This document shows positions 10,072 through 18,626 of a DNA stretch of 64,000 nt, piece by piece. The stretch is from Rhodohalobacter mucosus. GTDB taxonomy: Bacteria > Bacteroidota > Rhodothermia > Balneolales > Balneolaceae. Numbering within the stretch: the stretch's first letter is position 1; the number at the start of each line of letters is the position of its first letter. The stretch spans positions 207,558 to 271,557 of the forward strand of contig NZ_QGGB01000001.1 of NCBI RefSeq assembly GCF_003150675.1, given 5' to 3'. The notes below the pieces were generated by a model that worked only from the letters and a program-made list of their open reading frames with translations, was not told the origin of the DNA and did not search any database. The position numbers and the translations under genes were made by a program.

Positions 10072-10518
10072 TTACACAAGGTACTTCTCATCAAAATCAA
10101 CTTTGTGTTCCTTCAAGAGTGCTCTTAATTCCACGGTAAATGAATCGACCTTGTGCCTCTGTTCCTGATTTTTTATGTATTGAATCAATCTTGACTTTTC
10201 TTTCTCGCTGTGCGTAAATGCAGCATATCCATTTTGCCACCCTGAAAATGTTTCGAACAGCTGCATCTCTTTTATAAAACATGTACTCGCAAGCTTTATA
10301 TCTTTCACCAATCCTGATAAAGATTGATCCGGATGAATATGGCTTAGAATGTGGATATGGTCATCCACACCATTGATTTGATACAGCTTGCATCTCTTGT
10401 TCCTTAATATCCCTGTAATAAATCTGTAAAGATCTTCTCTCCCGGGTTTTGTCAGACATGCAGACCGGTGTTTTGTACTGAAAACGATGTGATGATAATT
10501 TTTCAGATAGGTATTCAT
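10072..10518 (-). CDS. IS200-like Y1 transposase, REP-associated type
   Basis: 148 residues from the ATG at 10518 (an in-frame ATG at 10545 adds 9 unlikely residues). HUH single-strand nuclease features: the His-hydrophobe-His metal motif in DDHIHIL and a candidate catalytic Tyr in LIQYIKNQEQRH. The start KNYHHIVFSTKHR is typical of the IS200/IS605 Y1 family. The gene is bracketed by copies of a palindrome-rich repeat (9868-9965 and 10617-10714), the arrangement expected of REP-associated tyrosine transposases that mobilise short palindromic repeats. No partner tnpB or classical IS ends are visible. Confidence 0.85.
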   Translation of the reverse strand: MNTYLKNYHHIVFSTKHRSACLTKPGREDLYRFITGILRNKRCKLYQINGVDDHIHILSHIHPDQSLSGLVKDIKLASTCFIKEMQLFETFSGWQNGYAAFTHSEKEKSRLIQYIKNQEQRHKVDSFTVELRALLKEHKVDFDEKYLV

Positions 10519-10616
10519 GGTCTCTCCGTTTTTTATGCAAACCAAAATTGTATCTCTCTAACCTTATGAACCGGGATTCAGGATTTCCTTACAAAAAAAA
10601 TTTATGCCTCACGAAT

Positions 10617-10714
10617 TATTCAACACCTCCGGCGTTGTGGGGAAAGGCGCCCTTCCCTACCCCGGGCTTCCGCCCGGGGCTATTGACATTGATCCGCCAT
10701 CCGGCGGATCGGGA
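10617..10714. repeat. Partial copy of the GC-rich palindromic repeat family
   Basis: Contains ACACCTCCGGCGTTG, CCCCGGGCTTCCGCCCGGGG and GATCCGCCATCCGGCGGATC in the same order as the right half of the 446-bp unit. Lies 99 bp upstream of the Y1 transposase start, mirroring the copy on its other side. Confidence 0.8.
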
Positions 10715-10874
10715 TCTTGGCAGGAGATCTTACCCATTTGGCTGGGCCAAATCCTGAAGGTCACTAACAGATTGGTTTCAGTACATGAAACTATGGTATA
10801 GCCATTCATTCCATGCTAAAATATACCACCAAAATTATTTTGGGCCGATACGTTGATTTTCAACATACATTCAC

Positions 10875-11126
10875 AGACGCCGGGAGGCGTCCAAATTCAT
10901 TAGCCCCGGGTGGCAACCCGGGGTTCGCTATCGGCCGGGATCGGGCAACACCGGAGGTGTTGAATGGTATGTGGTGGCACATTCCTTGCCAGGACCGGTT
11001 GCCAATCTTAACGATTATCCTCTTAATCACATATTCAACGCCTTTGGCGTTGCAGGATCATGCCCCATTCCTTCCCCGGGCTTCCGCCTGGGGCTATTGA
11101 CGTTGATCCGCCAACCGGCGGACTGG
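10875..11126. repeat. Full-order copy of the GC-rich palindromic repeat
   Basis: Runs from GACGCCGGGAGGCGTC through AGCCCCGGGTGG..CCCGGGG, CACCGGAGGTGTTG, CAACGCCTTTGGCGTTG, CCCCGGGC..GGGGCT to GATCCGCCAACCGGCGGA, the same element order as copies at 7401, 7847 and 8293 but without the ~190 bp tail. Together with the copy at 10617 it fills the spacer between the transposase and hemF. Confidence 0.8.
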
Positions 11127-11209
11127 ATGAGTGTCATAAACCAGAGATCCAGTTTATTTAAGGCAAATAAAATCACACATCGCAAGTCACAAATCGTCCA
11201 TCACTCATC

Positions 11210-12130
11210 CTATTCGGCCCACTCCCTGGGATTCTGAAGCACCTCAATAAGTTCCGCCTCTCTGCTGCCTTCTGCCGGCTGAAAATCATAATCCCATCGC
11301 ACCTGCGGTGGCAGGCTCATGAGGATAGATTCGATGCGGCCGTTGGTCTTCAGCCCAAAGAGCGTTCCCCGGTCGTGAATCAGGTTGAACTCCACATACC
11401 GCCCGCGCCGTATCTCCTGCCAGTACTTTTGGGCCGGGTTATAGGGCTCATGAACCCGGTTGCGAACGATAGGCAGGTAGGCATCCAGAAAAACTTTTCC
11501 AATATCGGTAGTAAAAGAGTGCCAGTCACCGATGGACCGTTTCTCATCGGCGCGCAGGTAATCAAAAAACAGTCCGCCGATTCCTCTTGCCTCACCCCGG
11601 TGGGAGTTGTGAAAATAGTCATCGCACTGCTGCTTGAATTTCGGATAGAGGTCTTTCCCATGCGGATCGCACGCCTCTTTGAACACCCTGTGAAAGTGTT
11701 CCGCATCCTCATCCCACAGGTAATAGGGCGTCAGATCGGCCCCGCCGCCAAACCAGGCGTCTGAGACGTTTTCCATCTGCTCATCCTCATACAGCTCAAA
11801 ATAGCGGAAATTGGCATGAACAGTGGGTACCATCGGGCTTTCTGGATGAATCACCAATGAAATGCCCCCGGCCCAGAACCACCCCTGCTCCACGTTAAAA
11901 TGCTTCTTAATCGGATCAGGAAGCTCTCCGTGCACGGTTGAAATATTCACCCCGCCTTTTTCAAATACCTCTCCTTTTTCAATCACGCGGGTTCGTCCGC
12001 CGCCGCCTCCGTCACGCTCCCAGTTATCCTCGCGAAACGCAGCTTTTCCGTCAACCTCTTCCAGCGCAGAGCAGATTTCATCCTGCAGGTTGTGGATGTA
12101 TTGGGTAAAAGATTCTTTGGTTGTTGGCAT
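11210..12130 (-). CDS. hemF: Oxygen-dependent coproporphyrinogen-III oxidase
   Basis: 306 residues, standard HemF length. Signature segments: GGGGGRTRVIEKGEVFEKGG near residues 40-60, VHANFRYFE, and GGGADLTPYYL. HemF converts coproporphyrinogen III to protoporphyrinogen IX using O2, so the organism makes heme aerobically. It is the last gene of the leftward heme run, 252 bp after hemE; that spacer contains a small inserted palindrome (12285-12326), so it may have its own promoter. Confidence 0.96.
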   Translation of the reverse strand: MPTTKESFTQYIHNLQDEICSALEEVDGKAAFREDNWERDGGGGGRTRVIEKGEVFEKGGVNISTVHGELPDPIKKHFNVEQGWFWAGGISLVIHPESPMVPTVHANFRYFELYEDEQMENVSDAWFGGGADLTPYYLWDEDAEHFHRVFKEACDPHGKDLYPKFKQQCDDYFHNSHRGEARGIGGLFFDYLRADEKRSIGDWHSFTTDIGKVFLDAYLPIVRNRVHEPYNPAQKYWQEIRRGRYVEFNLIHDRGTLFGLKTNGRIESILMSLPPQVRWDYDFQPAEGSREAELIEVLQNPREWAE

Positions 12131-12284
12131 TGGTCGTTTTATTCTTTTTTTAGGGTTAATTAGAAACCCAAATCACAGAGTGCTGTTTAGTAAAGCAAGG
12201 AGTGAGTTAATTTATTGGCTACCGAGCCTTTCTAAACACACCCCTGATTCTCGACAGTATCGCTTTGCGATCTGTCTCAAATCG

Positions 12285-12326
12285 GTCCCCTCTTCCCATT
12301 GGGATCCCTTCGGGGCAAGAGGGGAC
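12285..12326. repeat. Palindromic spacer repeat carrying a GGGATCCC mini-insertion
   Basis: The outer palindrome GTCCCCTCTT..AAGAGGGGAC is split by about 22 bp reading CCCATTGGGATCCCTTCGGG GCA. An unsplit form CCCCTCTCGAGAGGGG exists at 13573. The same insertion type recurs at 13474, 29169, 47799, 50729 and 62772. Confidence 0.65.
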
Positions 12327-12382
12327 TTTACATATCATGCTTTAAATGGCTTAAAAACCCATAAAATTACTCTTCTGCCTTT

Positions 12383-13432
12383 TCACTCTCCACTCCCATA
12401 TTCCTTTACACTATCCACAAACGCCCTGGCGTGATCTACCGGTACGTGGGGCAGTATACCGTGGCCCAGGTTCGCGATGTAGCGCCGGGCTCCAAAACGG
12501 TCGATCATCCTTCGGGTCTGCTTCCGGATCTCGGGAATGGGTGCCAGCAGGTGCGTCGGATCGAAATTACCCTGCAGCGTAATCTCACTGCGCGATTTCA
12601 GGCGGGCAAACTCCGGGGAGATTGTCCAGTCCAGGCCAAGCGCCGCAGCTCCGCTTTTAAAACTGAGCCGTTCAAGCGCGTACCACGCGCCTTTGGCAAA
12701 CAGGATCACGGGTACATCCCTGATTGCGTGCGTAATTTCCATCAGGTACGGCATGGCCCACTCGTTGAAATCGTCGGGACTCAGGAGCCCGGCCCAGGAA
12801 TCGAAAACCTGAACCGCCTGCGCACCGGCGTCCACCTGTGCCCGGAGATAGTCGATCGTGGCTTTGGTCAGTTCTTTCATCACATGACGCGATGCATCCG
12901 GATGCTGAAACAGGAAGGCTTTCGCCTTATCAAAGTTTTTGGATCCCTCGCCCTGCACCATGTAGCAAAAGAGGGTCCATGGAGCGCCGGCAAAGCCGAT
13001 CAGCGGTACTCGTCCGTTCAGCTCCTTCCGGGTGAGGGTGATGGCGTCCATTACATGCTGCAGCTTTTGCGCCACGTCCTCTGCAAGTATGGCAAACGCA
13101 TCGTCTTCCGTCCGGATCGGGTTTCCCATCACAGGCCCCTTGCCCGGCACCATCTGCACATCGATGTTGAGCGCCTGGGGCACCGTGAGGATATCGGAAA
13201 AGATGATGGCTGCGTCCGGCTCCAGCTCATCAATCGGCTGAATGGTGATTTCACAGGCCAGTTCCGGCGTCTCCACACGCTCAAAAAAGGTGTACTTTTT
13301 CCGCAGCACCATGTACTGCGGCAGGTAGCGTCCGGCCTGGCGCATCATCCATACCGGCGGACGCTCCACCTCTTCTCCTTTAAGAGCGCGGAGGAAAAGG
13401 TCGTTTTTGAGTTCGGGGAAGTTGTGTGACAT
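12383..13432 (-). CDS. hemE: Uroporphyrinogen decarboxylase
   Basis: 349 residues, standard length. The N-terminal signature RPPVWMMRQAGRYLPQY is intact, as are the substrate-binding Asp region (AAIIFSDILTVP), the GFAGAPWTLFCYMV segment and the C-terminal NLGHGILPHVPVD. It removes the four acetate carboxyls of uroporphyrinogen III to give coproporphyrinogen III. Located between hemD and hemF; 184 bp after hemD, with small repeats at 13474-13590. Confidence 0.97.
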   Translation of the reverse strand: MSHNFPELKNDLFLRALKGEEVERPPVWMMRQAGRYLPQYMVLRKKYTFFERVETPELACEITIQPIDELEPDAAIIFSDILTVPQALNIDVQMVPGKGPVMGNPIRTEDDAFAILAEDVAQKLQHVMDAITLTRKELNGRVPLIGFAGAPWTLFCYMVQGEGSKNFDKAKAFLFQHPDASRHVMKELTKATIDYLRAQVDAGAQAVQVFDSWAGLLSPDDFNEWAMPYLMEITHAIRDVPVILFAKGAWYALERLSFKSGAAALGLDWTISPEFARLKSRSEITLQGNFDPTHLLAPIPEIRKQTRRMIDRFGARRYIANLGHGILPHVPVDHARAFVDSVKEYGSGE

Positions 13433-13473
13433 GATTTATTTAATTCAGGTATTTATAAAATGTTTGGGAATTT

Positions 13474-13513
13474 GTCCCCCTTATCCCGTGGGGATCCCTA
13501 TGGGAAAAGGGGG
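13474..13513. repeat. Palindromic spacer repeat with GGGATCCC mini-insertion (second copy)
   Basis: GTCCCCCTTAT and AAAAGGGGGA arms flank CCCGTGGGGATCCCTATGGG. An uninterrupted relative follows at 13570-13592 (CCCCTCTCGAGAGGGGAC), and both are next to the phrase ACACACCCCT shared with other spacers (12235, 35785, 50716). Confidence 0.6.
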
Positions 13514-13616
13514 ATATTCACATTTCGGAGATGAGCTCTGCTCCAATTCTCAATCTGGTTGAACACACCCCTATATCCCCTCTCGAGAGGGGACTTTTTG
13601 GTTTCTTCCTTTAGTT

Positions 13617-14366
13617 TCAAATATCCTCCATTAATTTGGCCACAAACTTTAAAAACATTTCCGTATCGGGCTGAGGGGAGATATGAACATGCTTCCCGGA
13701 TTCGATGCTGAGTTCTTCAGCTGTGGTTGAACCGATCGCAAAGAGCTCCGGCAATCCGTTTCGGGTAAATCCACCGCTGTTCCGGAAGGCCTGTACCGCG
13801 CTTGGGCTGTAAAACAGGATTGCTTCAAACGTGTTCAGGTTGTCGGGCAGTTCCATCTCATTGAGATCGGTGGCATACACCACTATATCCCTGACCTGTA
13901 CGTTTGATTCTTTAAGATACTGCCTGAATTCGTCCCTGCGCCGGTTTCCGCAGAAGTGAAGTACCACGGTATCCGCAGGAACCTCACCGTTGAGAAAGTC
14001 ATCCGCGAGCAGCTGTGCCAGCCCCACGCCATCCTGCCTCTCCGGAGTCCGGATATCCTTTTTATCCCAGCCTGCTTCAAACAGTGCTTCAGCTGTTTTT
14101 CCTCCCACGGCATAGACACGCAGGTTTTCGGGAAGATCCAGCCCGGCCCGGCGGAACCGCTCAAACCCTCTGACGCCGTTGGCACTGGTAAAAGCAATTA
14201 CCATTTTACCTGCCCGGCGTACTGTATCCTGAACCGACAACCAGTTGTCCCGATAGGTGATCGAGATAGCCGGCATTTCAACAAGGACAAGGCCGATTTT
14301 CTTCGCCAGCTCTCGCTGATCATCCGACATCTCACGGGTAACAAGTATGGATTGGGTTGCAGACAT
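13617..14366 (-). CDS. hemD: Uroporphyrinogen-III synthase
   Basis: 249 residues with the two-domain architecture of HemD: a domain-swap arrangement with VFTSANGVR-like FTSANGVRGF near residue 60, AVGGKTAEAL, and the second domain with LFYSPSAVQAF and FAIGSTTAEEL. HemD families diverge strongly, so the assignment rests on these motifs and on position between hemC and hemE. It cyclises hydroxymethylbilane with inversion of ring D. Confidence 0.92.
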   Translation of the reverse strand: MSATQSILVTREMSDDQRELAKKIGLVLVEMPAISITYRDNWLSVQDTVRRAGKMVIAFTSANGVRGFERFRRAGLDLPENLRVYAVGGKTAEALFEAGWDKKDIRTPERQDGVGLAQLLADDFLNGEVPADTVVLHFCGNRRRDEFRQYLKESNVQVRDIVVYATDLNEMELPDNLNTFEAILFYSPSAVQAFRNSGGFTRNGLPELFAIGSTTAEELSIESGKHVHISPQPDTEMFLKFVAKLMEDI

Positions 14367-14427
14367 TGTTGTTGGTTTGGGTTGAATGACCCCTTTTCTT
14401 TTAGAGAGTGACCGGAAGCATCACTTC

Positions 14428-15354
14428 CTACTGTTGTTTCCTCATATCCTCAACCAGCTTATCCGCTCCCTGTGCAAGCAAATTGCGTGCAGCATGTCGC
14501 CCCATCTCTTCCGACTCTTCCACCGGCGCTTTTACTTCAATATCATATTGCAGTGACCCGTCAATTTTCAGCACTACGGCGTGCAGAATAACCTCGTCGC
14601 CCTCTATCCACGCAAAAGCACCTACCGGGGCGCTGCAGCCGCCCTCCAATTCGTTCAGAAGTTCACGTTCCAGTCGGGTGCAAAGTTCTGTTTCCTTATG
14701 ATTCAGAATAGAGGTTATTTCAATCATGCGCTCATCCTCTTCCCTAACCATCACCGCCATGGCTCCCTGTGCGGGCGCGGGGACCATCCAGTCGAGGTAC
14801 TCGCTGATATGATGGTCGAGGCTGATCCGTTTCAGTCCTGCCGCCGCAAAGATCGCGCCGTGCCATTCATTTTCACGCACTTTCCGGAGGCGCGTATTAA
14901 CGTTTCCGCGGATATTGGTAATTTCATGGCCCGGATAACGGTGAAGCCATTGAGCCTTCCTGCGGTTGCTGCTCGTGGCGATGATCGCGGAGATGCTGTC
15001 ATCATTCAAAAAACCCGTTCCCTTCGGAGCCACGAGGCTGTCGCGCGGGTCCTCCCGCTCCATCACGGCGGATACGGCGAGTGGAAGCGGGTTATCGGTT
15101 GGAAGATCCTTGTAGGAGTGAACCGCTACATCTATCTGTGATTTCAGAAGCGCATCATCGAGTGCTTTGGTGAATACGCCTTTCCCGCCCATTTCAGTCA
15201 GCGGTGTGGTGAGATCCAGGTCGCCTTCCGACTTTACAAATACAATCTTTGTGGGGTGACCCTGTTTTTGAAGCTCTTTTTCCACCTGATGCGCCTGCCA
15301 GGTTGCAAGCTCGCTGTCGCGCGTTCCAATCCGGATCGGGGAAGCGTCACTCAT
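14428..15354 (-). CDS. hemC: Porphobilinogen deaminase (hydroxymethylbilane synthase)
   Basis: 308 residues from the ATG at 15354, which gives MSDASPIRIGTRDSELATWQ, the canonical start; the open frame extends upstream but only into hemA. Motifs: GTRDSELA, TDNPLPLAVSAV, and GGCSAPVGAFA with the Cys that carries the dipyrromethane cofactor. The start overlaps the end of hemA by 8 bp, indicating translational coupling. It polymerises four porphobilinogens. Confidence 0.96.
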   Translation of the reverse strand: MSDASPIRIGTRDSELATWQAHQVEKELQKQGHPTKIVFVKSEGDLDLTTPLTEMGGKGVFTKALDDALLKSQIDVAVHSYKDLPTDNPLPLAVSAVMEREDPRDSLVAPKGTGFLNDDSISAIIATSSNRRKAQWLHRYPGHEITNIRGNVNTRLRKVRENEWHGAIFAAAGLKRISLDHHISEYLDWMVPAPAQGAMAVMVREEDERMIEITSILNHKETELCTRLERELLNELEGGCSAPVGAFAWIEGDEVILHAVVLKIDGSLQYDIEVKAPVEESEEMGRHAARNLLAQGADKLVEDMRKQQ

Positions 15355-16606
15355 GTCTGTTTTCCGATTCCAGCTTGAACATACGCGCCACCATTTCCGC
15401 CACCTCATCCGAATTGTGGTGATCTCTCAGATGTTCAATGCTGTATGCCGCAATTTTGTTGACAATGCGGCGGGTGAGGTTCTCAATTTTGTCGTAATCG
15501 TCGGTCTCGATCTTGTTACGGAAAAAGTTGAGCTCATCTTCGCGAATGGTTTCAAATTTCCTGGTAAGCGCCTTGATGGTCGGAACTACCCGCTGCTCAT
15601 TGAGCCACAGCTTGTAGTCGGAAAACTCTTCAGCGAGGATATTTTTGACAGCCGGCACCTCCTGCTCGCGCTGCCTGTATGCCTCATCAGTCACATCGCT
15701 GAGCATATCCATGTTGGCAACATCGATAAAATGGAGTGAAGCAACCTCTGGATCGATGTTTCGGGGAACGGAAAGGTCCAGCATTACCCTGAACTTCGGG
15801 TCTTTCAGCGACGGTTCCATGTGTTCCATGCAGATCACCGGTTCGGAAGCTCCGGTAGCCACAATTACCAGGTCGGCTTCAGCGATCTGTTCCGGAAGAT
15901 GGTCCATGTCGGCCACCTCCAGGTTGAATTTATCTGCAACAAATTCTGCACGGTCGCGTGTGCGGTTTACCAGCGTAAGCTTGCTGGCGCCCAGGTTCAC
16001 CAGGTTTTTGCAGGTCACCTTTCCGATTTTGCCGGTTCCGACAAGCAGAATATTCTTACTGGTGAGGTTATCGAATGTACGCATGGCAAACTGTATCGCC
16101 GCATACGCCACCGTGGCCGCCCCCCTGCCGAGCGAGGTCTCGTTCCTGGAGCGCTTGTGTGCACGAAAAACGTGCTGCATCAGCCTGTGAAACTCTCCTG
16201 AGACCATGTCGCGTGATGCGGAATAGTCGTATCCTTCCTTCACCTGTTTTACAATCTGCAGGTCGCCCAGAATCTGGGAATCGAGGCCGGTTGCAACACG
16301 GAACAGGTGTTCTACCGCACGTTCGCCCTCCATTTCAAAACCGTAGCGGTGAAATTCGTCGAGGGTCCCCTTGGAGTAGGTAGTAAGAAGGCGGATGAGC
16401 TCGCGTGTGGTGGCGCCTTCTGCAAAAATCTCGGTGCGGTTGCAGGTTGAAATCACAAAGAGGCTGTTGATGCCCTCCCTGCAGGCGCCGTCAAGAAGCA
16501 TGGTGCGCCCGTGCCGTCCAAGGCTGAATTTTTCACGCACCTCCACCGGAGCATCCCAGTGATTGATGCCAATAACCGTAAAATCCTTAATTGTCGGATG
16601 AACCAT
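15347..16606 (-). CDS. hemA: Glutamyl-tRNA reductase
   Basis: 419 residues. Catalytic Cys55 lies in VISTCNRTEIF; the NADPH-binding domain has LLVGTGKIGKVTCKNL; the C-terminal dimerisation domain is helical. It makes glutamate-1-semialdehyde, the first committed step of the C5 route. hemH ends 3 bp upstream and hemC overlaps its end by 8 bp, so these three are tightly coupled. hemL and hemB are not in the window. Confidence 0.96.
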   Translation of the reverse strand: MVHPTIKDFTVIGINHWDAPVEVREKFSLGRHGRTMLLDGACREGINSLFVISTCNRTEIFAEGATTRELIRLLTTYSKGTLDEFHRYGFEMEGERAVEHLFRVATGLDSQILGDLQIVKQVKEGYDYSASRDMVSGEFHRLMQHVFRAHKRSRNETSLGRGAATVAYAAIQFAMRTFDNLTSKNILLVGTGKIGKVTCKNLVNLGASKLTLVNRTRDRAEFVADKFNLEVADMDHLPEQIAEADLVIVATGASEPVICMEHMEPSLKDPKFRVMLDLSVPRNIDPEVASLHFIDVANMDMLSDVTDEAYRQREQEVPAVKNILAEEFSDYKLWLNEQRVVPTIKALTRKFETIREDELNFFRNKIETDDYDKIENLTRRIVNKIAAYSIEHLRDHHNSDEVAEMVARMFKLESENRHE

Positions 16607-16609
16607 CCC

Positions 16610-17767
16610 TTACGTTTTAACTGCTGACTTTTCGCGACGTGCACTGCCATTTTCGGGCACGGCGTCTGATTGCTGATCCCATTGAACGGCCCCTTCGGAA
16701 ATTTCATGCTTCAGGACATTGACGGTCTCTTCGGCCAGCGCCCTGATATATCCCGGATGGTCGTTCAATCCATTCATCACCTTGTAGTTCTCAAACTCAA
16801 AACCTTCCTCTTCCATATCCTCAACGAGCTCCACCCCGAGCTCGTATAGCGTCTCGATATGATCGGTCACGAACGCGATCGGAATCATAAGAAAATTTTT
16901 GATTCCATACTCGAGATGCCTCTCCACCAGATCCTCAGTATTGGGTTGCGTCCATTTCTGGGGACCCACTCTTGACTGAAAACTGAGCCAATAGGAATTT
17001 TTCTCCTCTCTGCGGGCCATCACGGCTTCCATGGTCTCTTTAATTTCGACCGTGTAGGGATCACCGCTTCGTACTTCCAGCAGGGGTGTTCCGTGAGCAC
17101 TGAAAATGAAATGCGTTTTTTTGCGGGTTTCCTCATCCATCTCAGCAAGCGCTTCATCGATCCGCGCGTTAATCGCTCCCAGGTAGCTTTCATTATGGTA
17201 GTAGTTCTTCACATGAAACTCCTTCCAGGGCTTGTTGCCGTCGGGAAACTTCTCCTTCACCACATTTTCCCAGTCGCGGAAGCTGCTTCCGGTGGTGGTC
17301 CATGAAAACTGTGGATAGAGCGGCATCAAAACTGTATGAGTAATACCGTCTTCCACCATGTCGTCCATCACTTGGTCTGCAAATGGAAGCCAGTAGCGCA
17401 TACAGGTGTAGACTTTAACCTCATGCCCGGGCATAATTTTTTTGAAATATTTTTCAAGGCCTCTTCTCTGCGCTTCTGTCAATCCGTTAATCGGTGAGCA
17501 GCAGTCAGAAACAACTTTATTCTTTCGGTTAAAGCAGTGCTTGTTCCCTGTACAGCCGTTCGGACATCCGTTAATTTCCTTGTAATCTTCAGCCACGCTT
17601 GGCGCACGGAATTTGGAGATCACATTCGAAAAAGCTTTTTGAGTGACCCCGCCTCCGAGCTTGATGATATCCTCGTCCCGAAAGAGGTTTTTGAGGAAAA
17701 TTCTCACATTGTCCTCATGGGTGGGACCGCCGAGGTTCATCAGTACTACTCCAATACGCATAGACAT
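16610..17767 (-). CDS. hemH: Ferrochelatase with a Cys-rich N-terminal insert
   Basis: 385 residues. Family motifs: MRIGVVLMNLGGP at the start, YPQFSWTTTGS, the active-site His in FSAHGTPLL, and the downstream QSRVGPQKWTQP with the partner Glu/Asp region ..PNTEDLVE. Residues 68-90 contain five cysteines (68, 72, 78, 89, 90) just before the SPI segment that corresponds to the GSPL loop of other ferrochelatases; this could hold a metal or Fe-S centre, which is inference. First gene of the hemHACDEF run. The ORF ends with a KT-rich tail about 40 residues beyond the usual end. Confidence 0.95.
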   Translation of the reverse strand: MSMRIGVVLMNLGGPTHEDNVRIFLKNLFRDEDIIKLGGGVTQKAFSNVISKFRAPSVAEDYKEINGCPNGCTGNKHCFNRKNKVVSDCCSPINGLTEAQRRGLEKYFKKIMPGHEVKVYTCMRYWLPFADQVMDDMVEDGITHTVLMPLYPQFSWTTTGSSFRDWENVVKEKFPDGNKPWKEFHVKNYYHNESYLGAINARIDEALAEMDEETRKKTHFIFSAHGTPLLEVRSGDPYTVEIKETMEAVMARREEKNSYWLSFQSRVGPQKWTQPNTEDLVERHLEYGIKNFLMIPIAFVTDHIETLYELGVELVEDMEEEGFEFENYKVMNGLNDHPGYIRALAEETVNVLKHEISEGAVQWDQQSDAVPENGSARREKSAVKT

Positions 17768-17996
17768 TTATCAGAAATGGCTGTTTTAGTCTTATAAGGC
17801 TTCAATTGTCAAAGAAACCGTTTTTTTGTGAAGCAATCGTGAAGAGCAAATTCATGATCCCGCCCTGCCGAAACCGCTTCACGCCTGATGAGATGAGCTG
17901 TTAACAAAGTTAAACAAACGATTAATATAAATATTTGCATTATAGGTGCAGCTCAAAGTAGATTCGGGTCGCTACCTGCTCATTGAACTGTTCTTC

Positions 17997-18626
17997 ATGC
18001 AAAAATATCAGGCCGAGCTAATCGGGGTACTTTTTTTAACGCTTGCAATCGGACTCACATCCAGTCCTCTTGCCATCGGTTTGATTCTCGGCACCTTGGT
18101 CTATCTTTTTTCGGATGCTTCAGGTGCGCACCTGAATCCGGCCGTTTCTGTTGCCTGCTGGGCGAGGGATGAAATCAGCACGAGGCAGCTCTGGAGCTAC
18201 CTGATGGCGCAGTTAAGCGGTGCAGTACCCGCTGTGGTCTTTTTATGGTGGTTTACAGGCGGTACCTATGCGCCGATGCCTGAAAGTTCTGTGGGTACAC
18301 TTCGATTTATCGCGCTTGAGCTGATCCTCTCACTGTTATTTGTGCTGACGTACCTGGGCATGATGTATCCTCCGCGAAGGAGGAAAAATCCCGCATTCGG
18401 ATTTGTCATCGGCCTTGTGTTTGGGGCCTGCTACATGATTACGATACCGATTACCGGCATGGGGCTGAATCCCGTTACCACCACCATGTTTATTGTTGCC
18501 GACACGCTGAACAACGGCTACTCCTACTACTATCTCCCCGTCTATCTGATTGCTCCTTTGCTGGGAGGGCTCGCAGCCGTTTTCATTTATGGACGTGTTA
18601 TCAGCCCCGGGAAAGATCGAAGCTGA
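17997..18626 (+). CDS. Aquaporin / MIP-family channel
   Basis: 209 residues from the ATG at 17997 (MQKYQAELIGVLFL); a GTG at 17946 gives a longer frame but the family start begins with the acidic AELIG. Six membrane segments are evident. The first half-helix has the canonical NPA (GAHLNPAVSV), the second has NPV (GMGLNPVTTTM) in place of NPA, with Thr rather than the usual Arg region after it, so water/glycerol selectivity is uncertain. The 3' end overlaps a convergent histidine kinase gene by 26 bp. The 229-bp spacer upstream holds no gene. Confidence 0.88.
   Translation: MQKYQAELIGVLFLTLAIGLTSSPLAIGLILGTLVYLFSDASGAHLNPAVSVACWARDEISTRQLWSYLMAQLSGAVPAVVFLWWFTGGTYAPMPESSVGTLRFIALELILSLLFVLTYLGMMYPPRRRKNPAFGFVIGLVFGACYMITIPITGMGLNPVTTTMFIVADTLNNGYSYYYLPVYLIAPLLGGLAAVFIYGRVISPGKDRS

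Noticed and set aside
10072..10545. Complete IS200 insertion sequence
   Set aside because: No clear ends, TTAC-type cleavage sites or target signature are visible; the flanks are palindromic repeats, so REP-associated transposase is the better reading.
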